From BOG-224 sp963783505 (GTDB taxonomy: Bacteria; Acidobacteriota; Terriglobia; Bryobacterales; Bryobacteraceae), in NCBI GenBank assembly GCA_963783505.1, contig CAWAOP010000056.1, positions 434,001 to 498,000 on the forward strand: DNA of 64,000 nucleotides, in the 5' to 3' direction. Position numbers and translations under genes: made by a program. The notes below the pieces were generated by a model that did no database searches, had not been told where the DNA came from, and saw only the letters and a list, made by a program, of their open reading frames with translations. Positions 26,166 through 35,096 of the stretch are shown in pieces; position 1 is the first letter of the stretch; each line of letters starts with the position of its first letter.

Positions 26166-28061
26166 TTATCCCATGGCGCGAGTTGTATCGACCGCCGCCT
26201 CGACGCCCCACCTCTTCATCCACAAGAACAGCGTCAGCAGTCCCCACAGTCGATACCCCGCGTTGATGCGCCGCTCCATGTGATCGCGGATAAGCGCTTC
26301 CACGGCCGCCGCGTCGAACACGCCCGTTGATCGCAACGCCTCGGGCGTCACGGTGTCCATCAGCAACGGCCTCAGCACGCTTCGGAACCAGTGATGCGCC
26401 GGTATGTCAAAACCGGTCTTGGAGCGCTTCAGCACAACGGGCGGCAGCTTGTCCCGCATCAACTCGCGAAGCACGATCTTCTGCTTGAACCCGCGAATCT
26501 TGAGATCCATCGGAAGCGTCGCCGCGAACTCCACGATGCGATGATCCAGAAACGGAGGCCGCAGCTCCAGCGAATGCGCCATGCTCATGCGGTCGGTCTT
26601 ATACAAAATGTCATCGGCCAAATAGAAATTCTGGTCGAGGCGCAGGTAGCGCTCGACGAACCCGGCGCCATCGGTATCGAGCTCGGCGGCCAGATCGGCC
26701 AAACCGCTGCCGGCCGTTCCAGGCCGCACGGCTCGAAGCCCGGCGGGCGAGAATGCTCCGTTCCAGAAGAAGTGCGCTTCGTCGGGAGGCAGCAGGCTGC
26801 CTTCCATCCAGCGCTTGAGCTTGTATTCGAAGCTGATTTTCTCGTCGGAGACAGGCACAAAGCGGTTCAGCGCGCCGAGCGCAAGCCTTCGCAACGGGGC
26901 CGGCGCTACCCGCAGCGGGCGCGCGAGATTGTCCGCGACATAAGTCAGGTAGCCGCCGAACAGTTCGTCGGCGCCTTCTCCGGAAAGCGCTACGGTGACG
27001 AACTGCCGGCTCATGCGCGAGAGGTACCAGACCGGCAGCGCTCCCGCATCCGCGCTCGGCTCGTCCGAATAATAGGCGAACTCGTGAATGGCGCTCGCCA
27101 GCTCCACCTCGGGGTTCAGATCGAACTCGTGATGGTCCGTTCCATACGCCCGCGCAACCTCGCGGAAATACGGCGATTCGTCGAAGCTTCGCCCGGCGAA
27201 GGAAACCGAGAAGGTCTTCAGCTTCCCTGGGGTGTGCTTGGCGGCGTAATGCAGAATGGTCGAGGAATCCAGACCGCCCGACGCCCACACTCCCAGAGGA
27301 ACATCCGAGATCAGATGCTCGCGAATCGCGCTCTCGAGCAAGCCGTCCAACTCCTCCGTGGCGTCGGCGAGCGTTCGCCGCCGCGGCGGCGCGGAGGGGA
27401 ATCGCCACCACGATTCCATGTGAGTCTTTCCGTTGCGCCATTCCAGCAGATGGCCGGGCGGAACTTTCCGTATGCCCTCGATCAGGGTGCGCGCTCCTGG
27501 AACGTAATTGACGGAGAGATAGGTATCGAGGGCTTGAGTATCCAACCGCCTCGGTACGTCTTCGTGCTCGAGGATCGCTTTCAATTCACTGCCGAATAAA
27601 ACATCTTCTCCGCGCAGGCAGTAATACAGCGGCTTAATGCCCATGCGGTCGCGGGCCAGCACAAGGCGGTTCCGCGATTCGCTCCACAGCGCGGCGGCGA
27701 ACATGCCCCGCATTCTTGAGAAACAGGCCGTGTCCCATTGCAGGAAGGCGCGCAGCACGGTCTCTGTGTCGCAATGCGAGCGAAAGCGATGCCCGTGCCT
27801 CTCCAGTTCGGCGCGAATCTCAAGATGGTTGTAAATCTCGCCATTGAACGCAATAGTGGTGTGGGTTTCTTCATCGACAATGGGCTGATCGCCGCCGATC
27901 GGGTCGATGATCGCCAGGCGAACTGCGCAGAGTGTGGCTCCAGGTGCTTCAATGATGCCGCTTTGATCCGGCCCGCGATGGCGCAACGCCGCAGTAATGC
28001 GCTCGGCTTTAGGGCGGTCATGGGGCCGGTTTCGGCATGTAAACCCTGCAATTCCGCACAT
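26166..28061 (-). CDS. asnB: Asparagine synthetase, glutamine-hydrolysing
   Basis: A 631-residue protein with an N-terminal class II glutaminase domain starting MCGIAGF, so the catalytic Cys is exposed after removal of Met, and showing RHRGPDQSG and NGEIYNH. The C-terminal synthetase domain carries the PP-loop SGGLDSS in WASGGLDSSTILHYA, plus SGEGADELFGGY and RMSMAHSLELRPPFLDH. It makes asparagine from aspartate, ATP and glutamine; relatives in polysaccharide or exosortase loci may amidate other substrates. The length is normal for AsnB. Start at ATG 28061, with no good ribosome-binding site. The repeat array touches its 3' end. Confidence 0.93.
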   Translation of the reverse strand: MCGIAGFTCRNRPHDRPKAERITAALRHRGPDQSGIIEAPGATLCAVRLAIIDPIGGDQPIVDEETHTTIAFNGEIYNHLEIRAELERHGHRFRSHCDTETVLRAFLQWDTACFSRMRGMFAAALWSESRNRLVLARDRMGIKPLYYCLRGEDVLFGSELKAILEHEDVPRRLDTQALDTYLSVNYVPGARTLIEGIRKVPPGHLLEWRNGKTHMESWWRFPSAPPRRRTLADATEELDGLLESAIREHLISDVPLGVWASGGLDSSTILHYAAKHTPGKLKTFSVSFAGRSFDESPYFREVARAYGTDHHEFDLNPEVELASAIHEFAYYSDEPSADAGALPVWYLSRMSRQFVTVALSGEGADELFGGYLTYVADNLARPLRVAPAPLRRLALGALNRFVPVSDEKISFEYKLKRWMEGSLLPPDEAHFFWNGAFSPAGLRAVRPGTAGSGLADLAAELDTDGAGFVERYLRLDQNFYLADDILYKTDRMSMAHSLELRPPFLDHRIVEFAATLPMDLKIRGFKQKIVLRELMRDKLPPVVLKRSKTGFDIPAHHWFRSVLRPLLMDTVTPEALRSTGVFDAAAVEALIRDHMERRINAGYRLWGLLTLFLWMKRWGVEAAVDTTRAMG

Positions 28062-28293
28062 TTAGAGGGATAGTGATATCCGAATATAGCATAGGCTTCG
28101 CGGCGCGCCGGGCGGAATCGAGCCGCGGTGAGTGACTTGCAGGTGAATGCGCGGCGAGGCCGGACCGCCAGTGAGAGACGTTCAAGAGGCCGATGAGTTA
28201 GTTCGGGGCTAGTACGAAAAAATTAGAGTGAAATTTCCGAAAAAGATGCGAACGTTTTAGTACGTAAACGCGTCTAATCTTCGAGACACAATC

Positions 28294-29346
28294 ATGGGCC
28301 GCACCGTGCGCCTTCTCCCAGCGGCGGTTGGTTTGCTCCTCGCCGCTTGCGGTCACTCCGTTTCTCCGCCAGTCCAGGCCGCATCCCCGCCGAACGATTC
28401 CAAGGCGGAGTCCGCCGCCGCGCGCGAAATCCGGATCACCGGCGTCATTCAGGCCGTCCACGCGGTCAAGGTCACGGTTCCGATCATTCAGAGCCAGACC
28501 TCCAACATGACATTGACCGCTCTAGCCGCAAATGGATCGCACGTAGAGGCGGGCGATCTGGTCGCCACTTTTGATCCCACATTGGAGCAGGACGCCGCCC
28601 GCGACGCCCAGGCCAAATTCGAGGACCTCAGCCATCAGGTCGATCAGAAGATCGCCGAAAACCGCGTCGCCGCGGAGAAACGGACTACCGACATGCGCTC
28701 CGCCCAGGCCGATCTGGATAAGGCCAGGCTGGAGCTGATCAAGGCCCCGGTCCTGGCTGCAATCGATGTCCAGGAAAACCAGGCGAAGGCTGCGGCCGCC
28801 GCCGCCCAGGTAGCAAGCCTGAAAATCTCGCACGCCGAGCACGACAAGGCGGAAGCGGCCGCTTTGCGGGGCTTGGAGCTTCAGCGCGACCGGCAGAAAA
28901 TCAACATGCAGCGCGCGCAGGACAACATCAAGAAAATGGAGATCCGCGCCCCTCTGGCCGGGATGCTGGTGCACGATATGACCTATCGCGCAAGCTCTTA
29001 CGGGCACGCCCAAATCGGCGACCAGCTTTACCGCTCCTATCCGCTGGCCAGCATATTCGATCCGTCCCAAATGCAGGTTCGATGCGCCGTGAATGAAACG
29101 GATTTCCGCGCTCTGGCCCAGGGCGGCGAAGCCATCGTCCGGCTGGACGCGTACCCCGAAGTCGCTCTGCCCGCTCATTTCCTGAATGCCAGCCCGGTGG
29201 CTTCGTCGCCGCTGGGGGCGCCCATCAAATCCTTCACCGCGCTGTTCGCCATCGATCGCGCGGATTCGCATCTGATGCCGGATCTCTCGGCCGCCATCGT
29301 GCTGAAACCGCCGCGGGCCGGGTCCCCGGGAAGGGGCGGCAAATGA
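28294..29346 (+). CDS. HlyD-type adaptor lipoprotein (efflux periplasmic adaptor), first of three
   Basis: A 350-residue protein with a lipobox signal (GLLLAACG, Cys near 20), so it is probably anchored in a membrane facing the periplasm. The body has the adaptor plan: a lipoyl-like half motif (AANGSHVEAGDLVATFDP), a long alpha-helical hairpin rich in Ala, Lys and Gln (about 90-215), the second lipoyl half (IRAPLAGMLVHDM) and a beta-barrel. Such proteins link an inner-membrane transporter to an outer-membrane channel. It overlaps the next gene by ATGA and begins a four-gene operon. The 232-base upstream gap holds TAGTACG twice (28210 and 28258) and a near-palindrome CGTTTTAGTACGTAAACG, possible operator elements. 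Confidence 0.85.
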   Translation: MGRTVRLLPAAVGLLLAACGHSVSPPVQAASPPNDSKAESAAAREIRITGVIQAVHAVKVTVPIIQSQTSNMTLTALAANGSHVEAGDLVATFDPTLEQDAARDAQAKFEDLSHQVDQKIAENRVAAEKRTTDMRSAQADLDKARLELIKAPVLAAIDVQENQAKAAAAAAQVASLKISHAEHDKAEAAALRGLELQRDRQKINMQRAQDNIKKMEIRAPLAGMLVHDMTYRASSYGHAQIGDQLYRSYPLASIFDPSQMQVRCAVNETDFRALAQGGEAIVRLDAYPEVALPAHFLNASPVASSPLGAPIKSFTALFAIDRADSHLMPDLSAAIVLKPPRAGSPGRGGK

Positions 29347-30605
29347 CGAGTTCGTTCCTCGCGCGCACGGGGCGCTGGGCCGCGCGCCTCGCCGTTGCAG
29401 CCGCCTTGGCCGGCGCCGTCTTCGGCCTTTATCGCGTGCATCAGTCCAGCGCTTCCGCCAGCCTGCCCACCGCGGCCGCGCGCAAAGGAGACTTCCTGGC
29501 GTTGATCCGATGCCGCGGCTCCCTTTCCGCGCGCCATTCGGTAGGCATCTACACGCCGGCCGTTCCCAACCTGCGCATCGCGTGGATTGCGCCCGCCGGC
29601 GATACCGTGAAAATGGGCGACACCATCGTCCGCTTCGATTCCAGCACCGCGCAGCAGCAACTGGCGCAGAAGGAAGCTCAGTTGAAGCAGGCGCAGGCGA
29701 CCTTGGATCAAGCGCTGGCGCAATCCAAGGTGACCATCCAACAGGATCTAACCGATTTGGCCGACGCCAACTTCAACGTGGAAACGGCCACGGTCAACGT
29801 CGAATTGGTGCTGGTGCAGAAAGGCGTCATCAAAGGCAAGGAAGCGGATATCGATAAGGGCGTCGCCGAGCAGAAGCTCAAGGTGCAGCAGGCGACCGTC
29901 GAACTGCACCGCGCCTCGGAGCGTTCGCGCATCGCCTCGCTGACTCGCCAGCGCGACCAGGCGCAGACGGACGTCGATCTCACCAAGAGCCGCATCGCGC
30001 AGATGGAGCTGAAGGCGCCGGGCGACGGCATTCTTTCGCTGCGAGTCAACTGTTCCGGCATCGTCACCAGCACCGCCGATTGCAAGCCCTACAAGGTCGG
30101 TGACAACGTTTCCTCCGGCATGGTGCTGGGCGAGATACCGGACCTAAGCACGCTCGACATGGACGTCAAACTCGAAGAGTCGGACCGTGGCCGAGTCTCT
30201 CTGAATCAAGACGCGCTGATTCACGTGGACGCCGTTCCCGAGCTCACCATCACCGGCAAAGTCACCGATATAGCCCGGCTCGCCGAGATCCGCATGGAGC
30301 CGCCCTATACGCGCAGCTTTTCGGCGCGGGCTGCCATTCCGCATCCCGACGCGCGGCTTCGGCCCGATATGAACGGCGGCATGGACATTGTCGTGGACCG
30401 TATTCCGAACGCGATCGGCATCCCTTCGAAGGCTTTGTTTACGCGGGACGGCAAGCCCACGGTTTATCTGGCGGAAGCGGGCCGCTACCGGCCGGTCGAG
30501 GTCCGGGTGCTCGCCCGCAATCCGGATGAAGTGGCCATCGCCGGAATAGAAGCGGGCGCTCGCGTGGCGCTGGTGGACGTGGAGAAACTGGGGCAAAAGA
30601 AATGA
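29343..30605 (+). CDS. HlyD-type periplasmic adaptor, second of three
   Basis: A 420-residue adaptor with an N-terminal membrane anchor (about 10-27). It has lipoyl halves (IAPAGDTVKMGDTIVRFD and MELKAPGDGILSLR), a long coiled-coil hairpin between them (about 105-215, ending LTRQRDQAQTDVDLTKSRI) and beta-barrel and membrane-proximal domains to the end. Its sequence is clearly distinct from the first adaptor. ATGA overlaps on both sides make it strictly coupled to its neighbours. Having several adaptors in series is unusual for one pump and suggests either a mixed oligomer or different partners. Confidence 0.85.
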   Translation: MTSSFLARTGRWAARLAVAAALAGAVFGLYRVHQSSASASLPTAAARKGDFLALIRCRGSLSARHSVGIYTPAVPNLRIAWIAPAGDTVKMGDTIVRFDSSTAQQQLAQKEAQLKQAQATLDQALAQSKVTIQQDLTDLADANFNVETATVNVELVLVQKGVIKGKEADIDKGVAEQKLKVQQATVELHRASERSRIASLTRQRDQAQTDVDLTKSRIAQMELKAPGDGILSLRVNCSGIVTSTADCKPYKVGDNVSSGMVLGEIPDLSTLDMDVKLEESDRGRVSLNQDALIHVDAVPELTITGKVTDIARLAEIRMEPPYTRSFSARAAIPHPDARLRPDMNGGMDIVVDRIPNAIGIPSKALFTRDGKPTVYLAEAGRYRPVEVRVLARNPDEVAIAGIEAGARVALVDVEKLGQKK

Positions 30606-31894
30606 AACTCCGTACGTGGATCGGAACCGCCGCGGCCCTCGGCATAGCTGGCATCGCCGCTTGGGGAATCGCCGGCGTGATGCGCAGCTCGGCGCTTAGC
30701 CCCAGTTCCGAAACGCCGATCACGCGCGTGAGGCGGGGTCCGGTCGCCATTACTGTCACGGCGCGCGGCAATCTTCAGGGCGGCAATCCGGAGCTTCTGT
30801 ACGCGCCTCAGGTTGCTCAAGACACCCTGGTAGTCACGTCACTCCGCCAGCCCGGCGAGCAGGTGGAACCCGGTGATGTGGTGGCGGAATTCGATACGAC
30901 GCAGCAGGAATACAACCTGCACGAAGCTGAGGCCGACCTGGCCGAAGCCGAGCAAAAGGTCATCCAGACCCAGGCCGAGAATACGGCGGGCGACGAGGAG
31001 ACCCGCTACGCTCTGGTGTCGGCGCAAAACGCCGTCGATATGGCCAATCTCGAGCTGAGGCGGAATGCCCCGGGAATCGTGGCCGCCAACGCCAGGCGCC
31101 AGGCGGAAATCGCCGTCGAAGCCGCGAAGAACAGGCTCGCTCAAGCCCGGCAGGACCTCGAAAGCAAGAAAACCACCAGCGCCGCCGGACTCAACATTCA
31201 AATAGCCGCCCAAGCCAAGGCCAGGACTCTGGCGGACATGGCTCGCAAGAATATCGAGAACATGACGCTGAAGGCTAAGTCCACCGGCTACGTCGCGTTA
31301 CAGCCGAATACGATGAACACTTTCATTCTCACTACGGGAATGACGATTCCCAACGTTCAGCTTGGCGACCAGGTGCGTCCGGGAATGGCGATTGCCCAAC
31401 TCTTCGACCTTGAGAATTGGGAGGTGGGGGCCCAGGTTCCCGAGTCGGACCGCGGCCACCTGGCCCAAGACCAGCCCGTCGCAGTGGCGATCATGGCGCT
31501 GGCCGGGAAGTCTTACCGGGGGCGCGTAAAGACACTGGGCAATGCCAATGGGACGGGGACGGACCGCACGTTCGATTGCCGCATCGCGCTCGACGAGACA
31601 GGCCCGGAGTTGCGGCCCGGCATGTCGTCCTACCTTGTGATTACCGCGGAGAAACTGGACAACGTGCTGTGGCTTCCCTCGCAAGCGCTCTTCGATCGGG
31701 ATGGCCAGCCGTTTGTCTATCTCAAGACGGCGTCCGGCTTCACTCCCCGCGACATTACGCTCGTCAAGCGAAGCGAGAGCCAGGCGGTGTTGACCGGACT
31801 CGCCGAGGGCGATTCGGTAGCGCTCTCCAATCCGACGCAACAAAACAAGCCGGCGCCCAAAACGGAAAGCGCTTCCCAGGCCATAACCAAATGA
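30602..31894 (+). CDS. HlyD/MacA-type periplasmic adaptor, third of three
   Basis: A 430-residue adaptor with an N-terminal anchor (about 9-26), lipoyl halves (LRQPGEQVEPGDVVAEFD and MTLKAKSTGYVALQ), a helical hairpin of about 110 residues between them, and barrel domains with VPESDRGHLAQDQPVAV and GTDRTFDCRI. It lies directly before the MacB-like permease with an ATGA overlap, so this is the adaptor most likely to work with that permease as MacA does with MacB. The C-terminus (KPAPKTESASQ) is low complexity. Confidence 0.85.
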   Translation: MKLRTWIGTAAALGIAGIAAWGIAGVMRSSALSPSSETPITRVRRGPVAITVTARGNLQGGNPELLYAPQVAQDTLVVTSLRQPGEQVEPGDVVAEFDTTQQEYNLHEAEADLAEAEQKVIQTQAENTAGDEETRYALVSAQNAVDMANLELRRNAPGIVAANARRQAEIAVEAAKNRLAQARQDLESKKTTSAAGLNIQIAAQAKARTLADMARKNIENMTLKAKSTGYVALQPNTMNTFILTTGMTIPNVQLGDQVRPGMAIAQLFDLENWEVGAQVPESDRGHLAQDQPVAVAIMALAGKSYRGRVKTLGNANGTGTDRTFDCRIALDETGPELRPGMSSYLVITAEKLDNVLWLPSQALFDRDGQPFVYLKTASGFTPRDITLVKRSESQAVLTGLAEGDSVALSNPTQQNKPAPKTESASQAITK

Positions 31895-33135
31895 TCCTGC
31901 TTACCGATCTCAAGCAAGCGTTTGCGAACCTCCGGGCGCAGAAGACGCGGACTATGCTGACCGCTCTCGGCATCGTGTTCGGCGTGGGGAGCGTGATCGG
32001 CATGTTGGCCATAGGCGCCGGCGCGCGCGAGGAGTCGCTCAAGTTCATCGAGCAACTCGGCGTTCGCAACGTACTGATCGACTCGCGGCCCACCTTGAGC
32101 CGCGACGAGCTCTTGCAGCGGCGCAAATCGTCGCAAGGATTGAATGAGCGAGACTTTCGCGTGCTGAGCGCCAATATCGACTCCATTGAGACCGTGTCTC
32201 CGCGCAAAACGCTGCATCCGGCCACCGTGATTCCCAAGCCGGCCGGCGATCTTCCCGAACTGTACGGCGTGGCGCCTTCCTACCGCGCGATTCACAGCCT
32301 TCAGTTATCCGAGGGCCAGTTTTTCGACGAAGGCGACGCCGCCGCTAGCGCTCCGGTCTGCGTCCTGGGCGAAACCGCCAAGGTGGGCGTATTCGGTTAC
32401 AGTTCGGCTCTCGGAAAATTCGTCAAGGTCAACGACATTTGGTTGGAAGTAGTGGGCGTCCTCAAAGAGCAACTGGCAAGCGGAGCGCAAAGCTCGGGCG
32501 GCACGATGCAGGACCCTAACAATATCGTCTTCATCGCGCTCAACACGTTCCGCTATCGCTTTTGGGACAGCATGAGCTCGATGCGCGACGAGTTCGACGG
32601 CGTCGAGATACGGCTCCGCGAAGGCACGGACAGCGTTGAGACCGCCAAGATTGTGACTGCGGTGCTGGATTCGACCCATCGTGGCGTGCAGGATTACCTG
32701 GTGACCATTCCCGCCGCGCTGCTGGCGCAGCAGAAACGGACGCAGACCATCTTCACGTATGTGATGGTCGCGATAGCGGCAATCTCGCTTCTGGTGGGTG
32801 GCATCGGGATCATGAACATCGTGCTGGCGACGGTGCTGGAGCGGACCAAGGAGATCGGCATCCGGCGCTCCATCGGCGCGCGACGCGTGGATATCGTGCG
32901 GCAGTTTCTCGCCGAGTCCGTGCTGATCTCGGTAGCCGGCGGCGCGATGGGAATCGGCTTCGGCTACTTCCTGGCGTGGCTGATTGCCCGAACCGCCGGC
33001 TGGAACACGATCGTCACGCCGAGTTCCGTGGCCATCGCTTTCGGCGTATCGCTGGCGGTGGGCGTGGTGTTCGGGATCTATCCCGCGCTGAAGGCCGCGC
33101 AGGTAGACCCGATCGAGTCGCTGAGGTACGAGTAG
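31891..33135 (+). CDS. MacB/FtsX-type ABC transporter permease
   Basis: A 414-residue permease. The start is ATG 31891 in an ATGA overlap. An N-terminal helix (MLTALGIVFGVGSVIGMLAIG, in which GIVFGV is typical) leads to a large periplasmic domain (about 45-270), then three helices: the first contains SLLVGGIGIMNIVLA, followed by the cytoplasmic loop ERTKEIGIRRSIGARR, conserved in MacB/LolC/FtsX proteins. It ends with the family phrase YPALKAAQVDPIESLRYE. It should transmit ATP-driven movement to the adaptor and outer-membrane channel for export of a peptide, lipid or drug. No ABC ATPase is encoded in the operon or next to it, so a partner in trans is needed. Confidence 0.88.
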   Translation: MILLTDLKQAFANLRAQKTRTMLTALGIVFGVGSVIGMLAIGAGAREESLKFIEQLGVRNVLIDSRPTLSRDELLQRRKSSQGLNERDFRVLSANIDSIETVSPRKTLHPATVIPKPAGDLPELYGVAPSYRAIHSLQLSEGQFFDEGDAAASAPVCVLGETAKVGVFGYSSALGKFVKVNDIWLEVVGVLKEQLASGAQSSGGTMQDPNNIVFIALNTFRYRFWDSMSSMRDEFDGVEIRLREGTDSVETAKIVTAVLDSTHRGVQDYLVTIPAALLAQQKRTQTIFTYVMVAIAAISLLVGGIGIMNIVLATVLERTKEIGIRRSIGARRVDIVRQFLAESVLISVAGGAMGIGFGYFLAWLIARTAGWNTIVTPSSVAIAFGVSLAVGVVFGIYPALKAAQVDPIESLRYE

Positions 33136-33158
33136 CCGATTGTCCGCTTCGCGCGCCT

Positions 33159-33182
33159 GGCAGGTCTGGAGACCTGCCCCAC
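33159..33182 (-). repeat. GTGGGGC-family palindromic repeat, copy e
   Basis: GGCAGGTCTGGAGACCTGCC followed by CCAC. It lies in the 69-base gap between the permease and the amidase gene, where it could separate the two transcripts. Confidence 0.65.
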
Positions 33183-33204
33183 CAGCCTGCTAACATGGCT
33201 AACC

Positions 33205-34965
33205 ATGGATAGGCGAAATTGGTTGCAGTTGCTGGCGGTGCTTTCGGCGGCGGGGGTTGGAGACGCGCAGGATCGGGCGCCGGCGGCGGGCGCGGGGGGA
33301 CGCGGCGGAGGGGCGCAGCAGGCCAATCAGCAGCGGCCGCTTCGGGTCAGCAAAGAGCAGGTGACGGCGGCGCTTACCCTGCTTGGGCTGGAGTTCCAGG
33401 ATTCCGAACTCGAGATGATGCTTCGGAGCGTGAACACGGCGCTCAACAATTACGAGTCGTTGCGCAAGGTGGACGTAGGTTATGACGTGGAGCCTGCGTT
33501 CGCGTTCCATCCGGGGCTTCCGGGGAGAACGCAGGGACGCGGACCGGCGCGATACGAGACTACCATTCCGGCGGCGAGCGCGCGAAAGGCCCCGAAGGAT
33601 ATCGAGGAGCTTGCATTCCTTCAGGTCACGGAGCTTGCGCCGCTGATCCGTTCGCGAGCCGTATCGAGCGTGGCGCTCACGAAGATGTACATCGAGCGGA
33701 TGAAGAGATACGCGCCGGATTTGCTGTGTCTGGTGACTCTCACGGAGGCTCCGGCGATGGAGCAGGCCGCGGCGGCCGACAAAGAAATCGCGGCGGGGCA
33801 GTATCGCGGACCGCTTCACGGGATTCCGTACGGGGTCAAAGATCTTTTCGACACAAAGGGAATTCTGACCGCCTGGGGCGCCGAGCCGTTCCAGAAACGG
33901 ATTCCGGATTCGGACGCTACCGTCATTCAACGATTGAACAAAGCCGGGGCCGTGCTGATGGCGAAGCTATCGATGGGCGCGCTGGCGATGGGCGACCTGT
34001 GGTACGCAGGGCAGACGAAGAGTCCGTGGAGTTGGAATGCGGCGGCCAAGAGCTATGCGCGCGGGTCGAGCGGTTCGTCCGCGGGACCGGCTTCGGCGAC
34101 GTCGGCAGGGCTGGTGGCATTCTCATTGGGAACGGAGACGCTGGGGTCGATTGTCTCTCCGAGCACGCAATGCGGCACGGTGGGACTGCGGCCGACATAT
34201 GGACGCGTGAGCCGGCATGGGGCCATGGCGCTGAGCTGGACCATGGATAAGATAGGACCGATCTGCCGCGGGGTAGAAGACTGCGCGTTGGTGCTGAATG
34301 CGATCCACGGACCGGACGGGCACGACCGTAGCGTGACGTCCGATCCATTCCATTGGGAACCAAACAGGCCGCTTGGCGCGATGAAGGTCGGCGTGATGCA
34401 GAAAGCGTTCGACGCCATGCGCGAATCGGAGAAGGCGATTTATACGCAGGCGCTCGCCGATTTGAAAACCGCGGGAGTGAAACTGACTCCCGTGGATTAT
34501 GACGAGAACCTGCCGCCGATCCGATTCCTTCTGGAAGCGGAAGGAGCCGCCGCGTTCGACGATATCACTCGCGATGGGGAAGTGAGGACGCTGAAAGGCC
34601 AGACCGCCGGGTCCTGGCCGAACACATTCCGCAGCGTGCGTCTGACGCCTGCGGTAGAGTACATTCGCGCGCAGCGCGCGCGGACGCTGTTGATTGAACG
34701 CTTCGAGAAGTTCATGGCGGATTGGGACGCGCTGGTCATCCCACCGCAGACGCTGCTGACCACGACGAATCTGACCGGCAACCCGCAATTGGTGACCAAG
34801 TGCGGCTTCGCGGAAGACACGCTCCAGGATGGAACCAAAATTCAGTTTCCGCGTCTGATCGGGTTTGTGAGCCGGATTTACGAAGAGGGCTCGGCGCTCC
34901 GCGTAGCTTTGGCTTACGAGCGGGCGACGAAGTGGAGCGGGATGAACCCCAAGCTTCCTGGGTGA
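33205..34965 (+). CDS. Secreted amidase-signature enzyme
   Basis: A 586-residue member of the amidase-signature family (GatA, fatty-acid amide hydrolase and allophanate hydrolase relatives). An N-terminal signal-like stretch (about 1-22) and a Gly/Gln-rich region are followed by the catalytic domain. The Lys of the triad is in HGIPYGVKDLFDT, and the two serines are in ARGSSGSSAGPAS; the flanking GLVAFSLGTETLGSIVSPS is conserved. The domain continues to YEEGSALRVALAYERAT. It should hydrolyse an amide outside the cytoplasm; GatA function is unlikely because of the export signal and lack of GatB/C nearby. An alternative in-frame start is not evident. Confidence 0.87.
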   Translation: MDRRNWLQLLAVLSAAGVGDAQDRAPAAGAGGRGGGAQQANQQRPLRVSKEQVTAALTLLGLEFQDSELEMMLRSVNTALNNYESLRKVDVGYDVEPAFAFHPGLPGRTQGRGPARYETTIPAASARKAPKDIEELAFLQVTELAPLIRSRAVSSVALTKMYIERMKRYAPDLLCLVTLTEAPAMEQAAAADKEIAAGQYRGPLHGIPYGVKDLFDTKGILTAWGAEPFQKRIPDSDATVIQRLNKAGAVLMAKLSMGALAMGDLWYAGQTKSPWSWNAAAKSYARGSSGSSAGPASATSAGLVAFSLGTETLGSIVSPSTQCGTVGLRPTYGRVSRHGAMALSWTMDKIGPICRGVEDCALVLNAIHGPDGHDRSVTSDPFHWEPNRPLGAMKVGVMQKAFDAMRESEKAIYTQALADLKTAGVKLTPVDYDENLPPIRFLLEAEGAAAFDDITRDGEVRTLKGQTAGSWPNTFRSVRLTPAVEYIRAQRARTLLIERFEKFMADWDALVIPPQTLLTTTNLTGNPQLVTKCGFAEDTLQDGTKIQFPRLIGFVSRIYEEGSALRVALAYERATKWSGMNPKLPG

Positions 34966-34993
34966 TGTGACGGACGAGTTTTGCTCACCGGTT

Positions 34994-35027
34994 GGCAGGC
35001 GGGGCCCTCTGGGTCCGTCTGACCCAC
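34994..35027 (-). repeat. GTGGGGC-family palindromic repeat, degenerate copy f
   Basis: GGCAGGCGGGGCCCTCTGGG and TCCGTCTGACCCAC match the reverse complement of copy c at 18110-18145, with a 2-base deletion and two substitutions. It lies between convergent genes. Confidence 0.6.
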
Positions 35028-35096
35028 TTTGTCCGGTTCGCGCTTGTCAGGATGGTTGTCCGTTTTGGGTTCTGCTTCCACCAGCGGTCGTATCTG

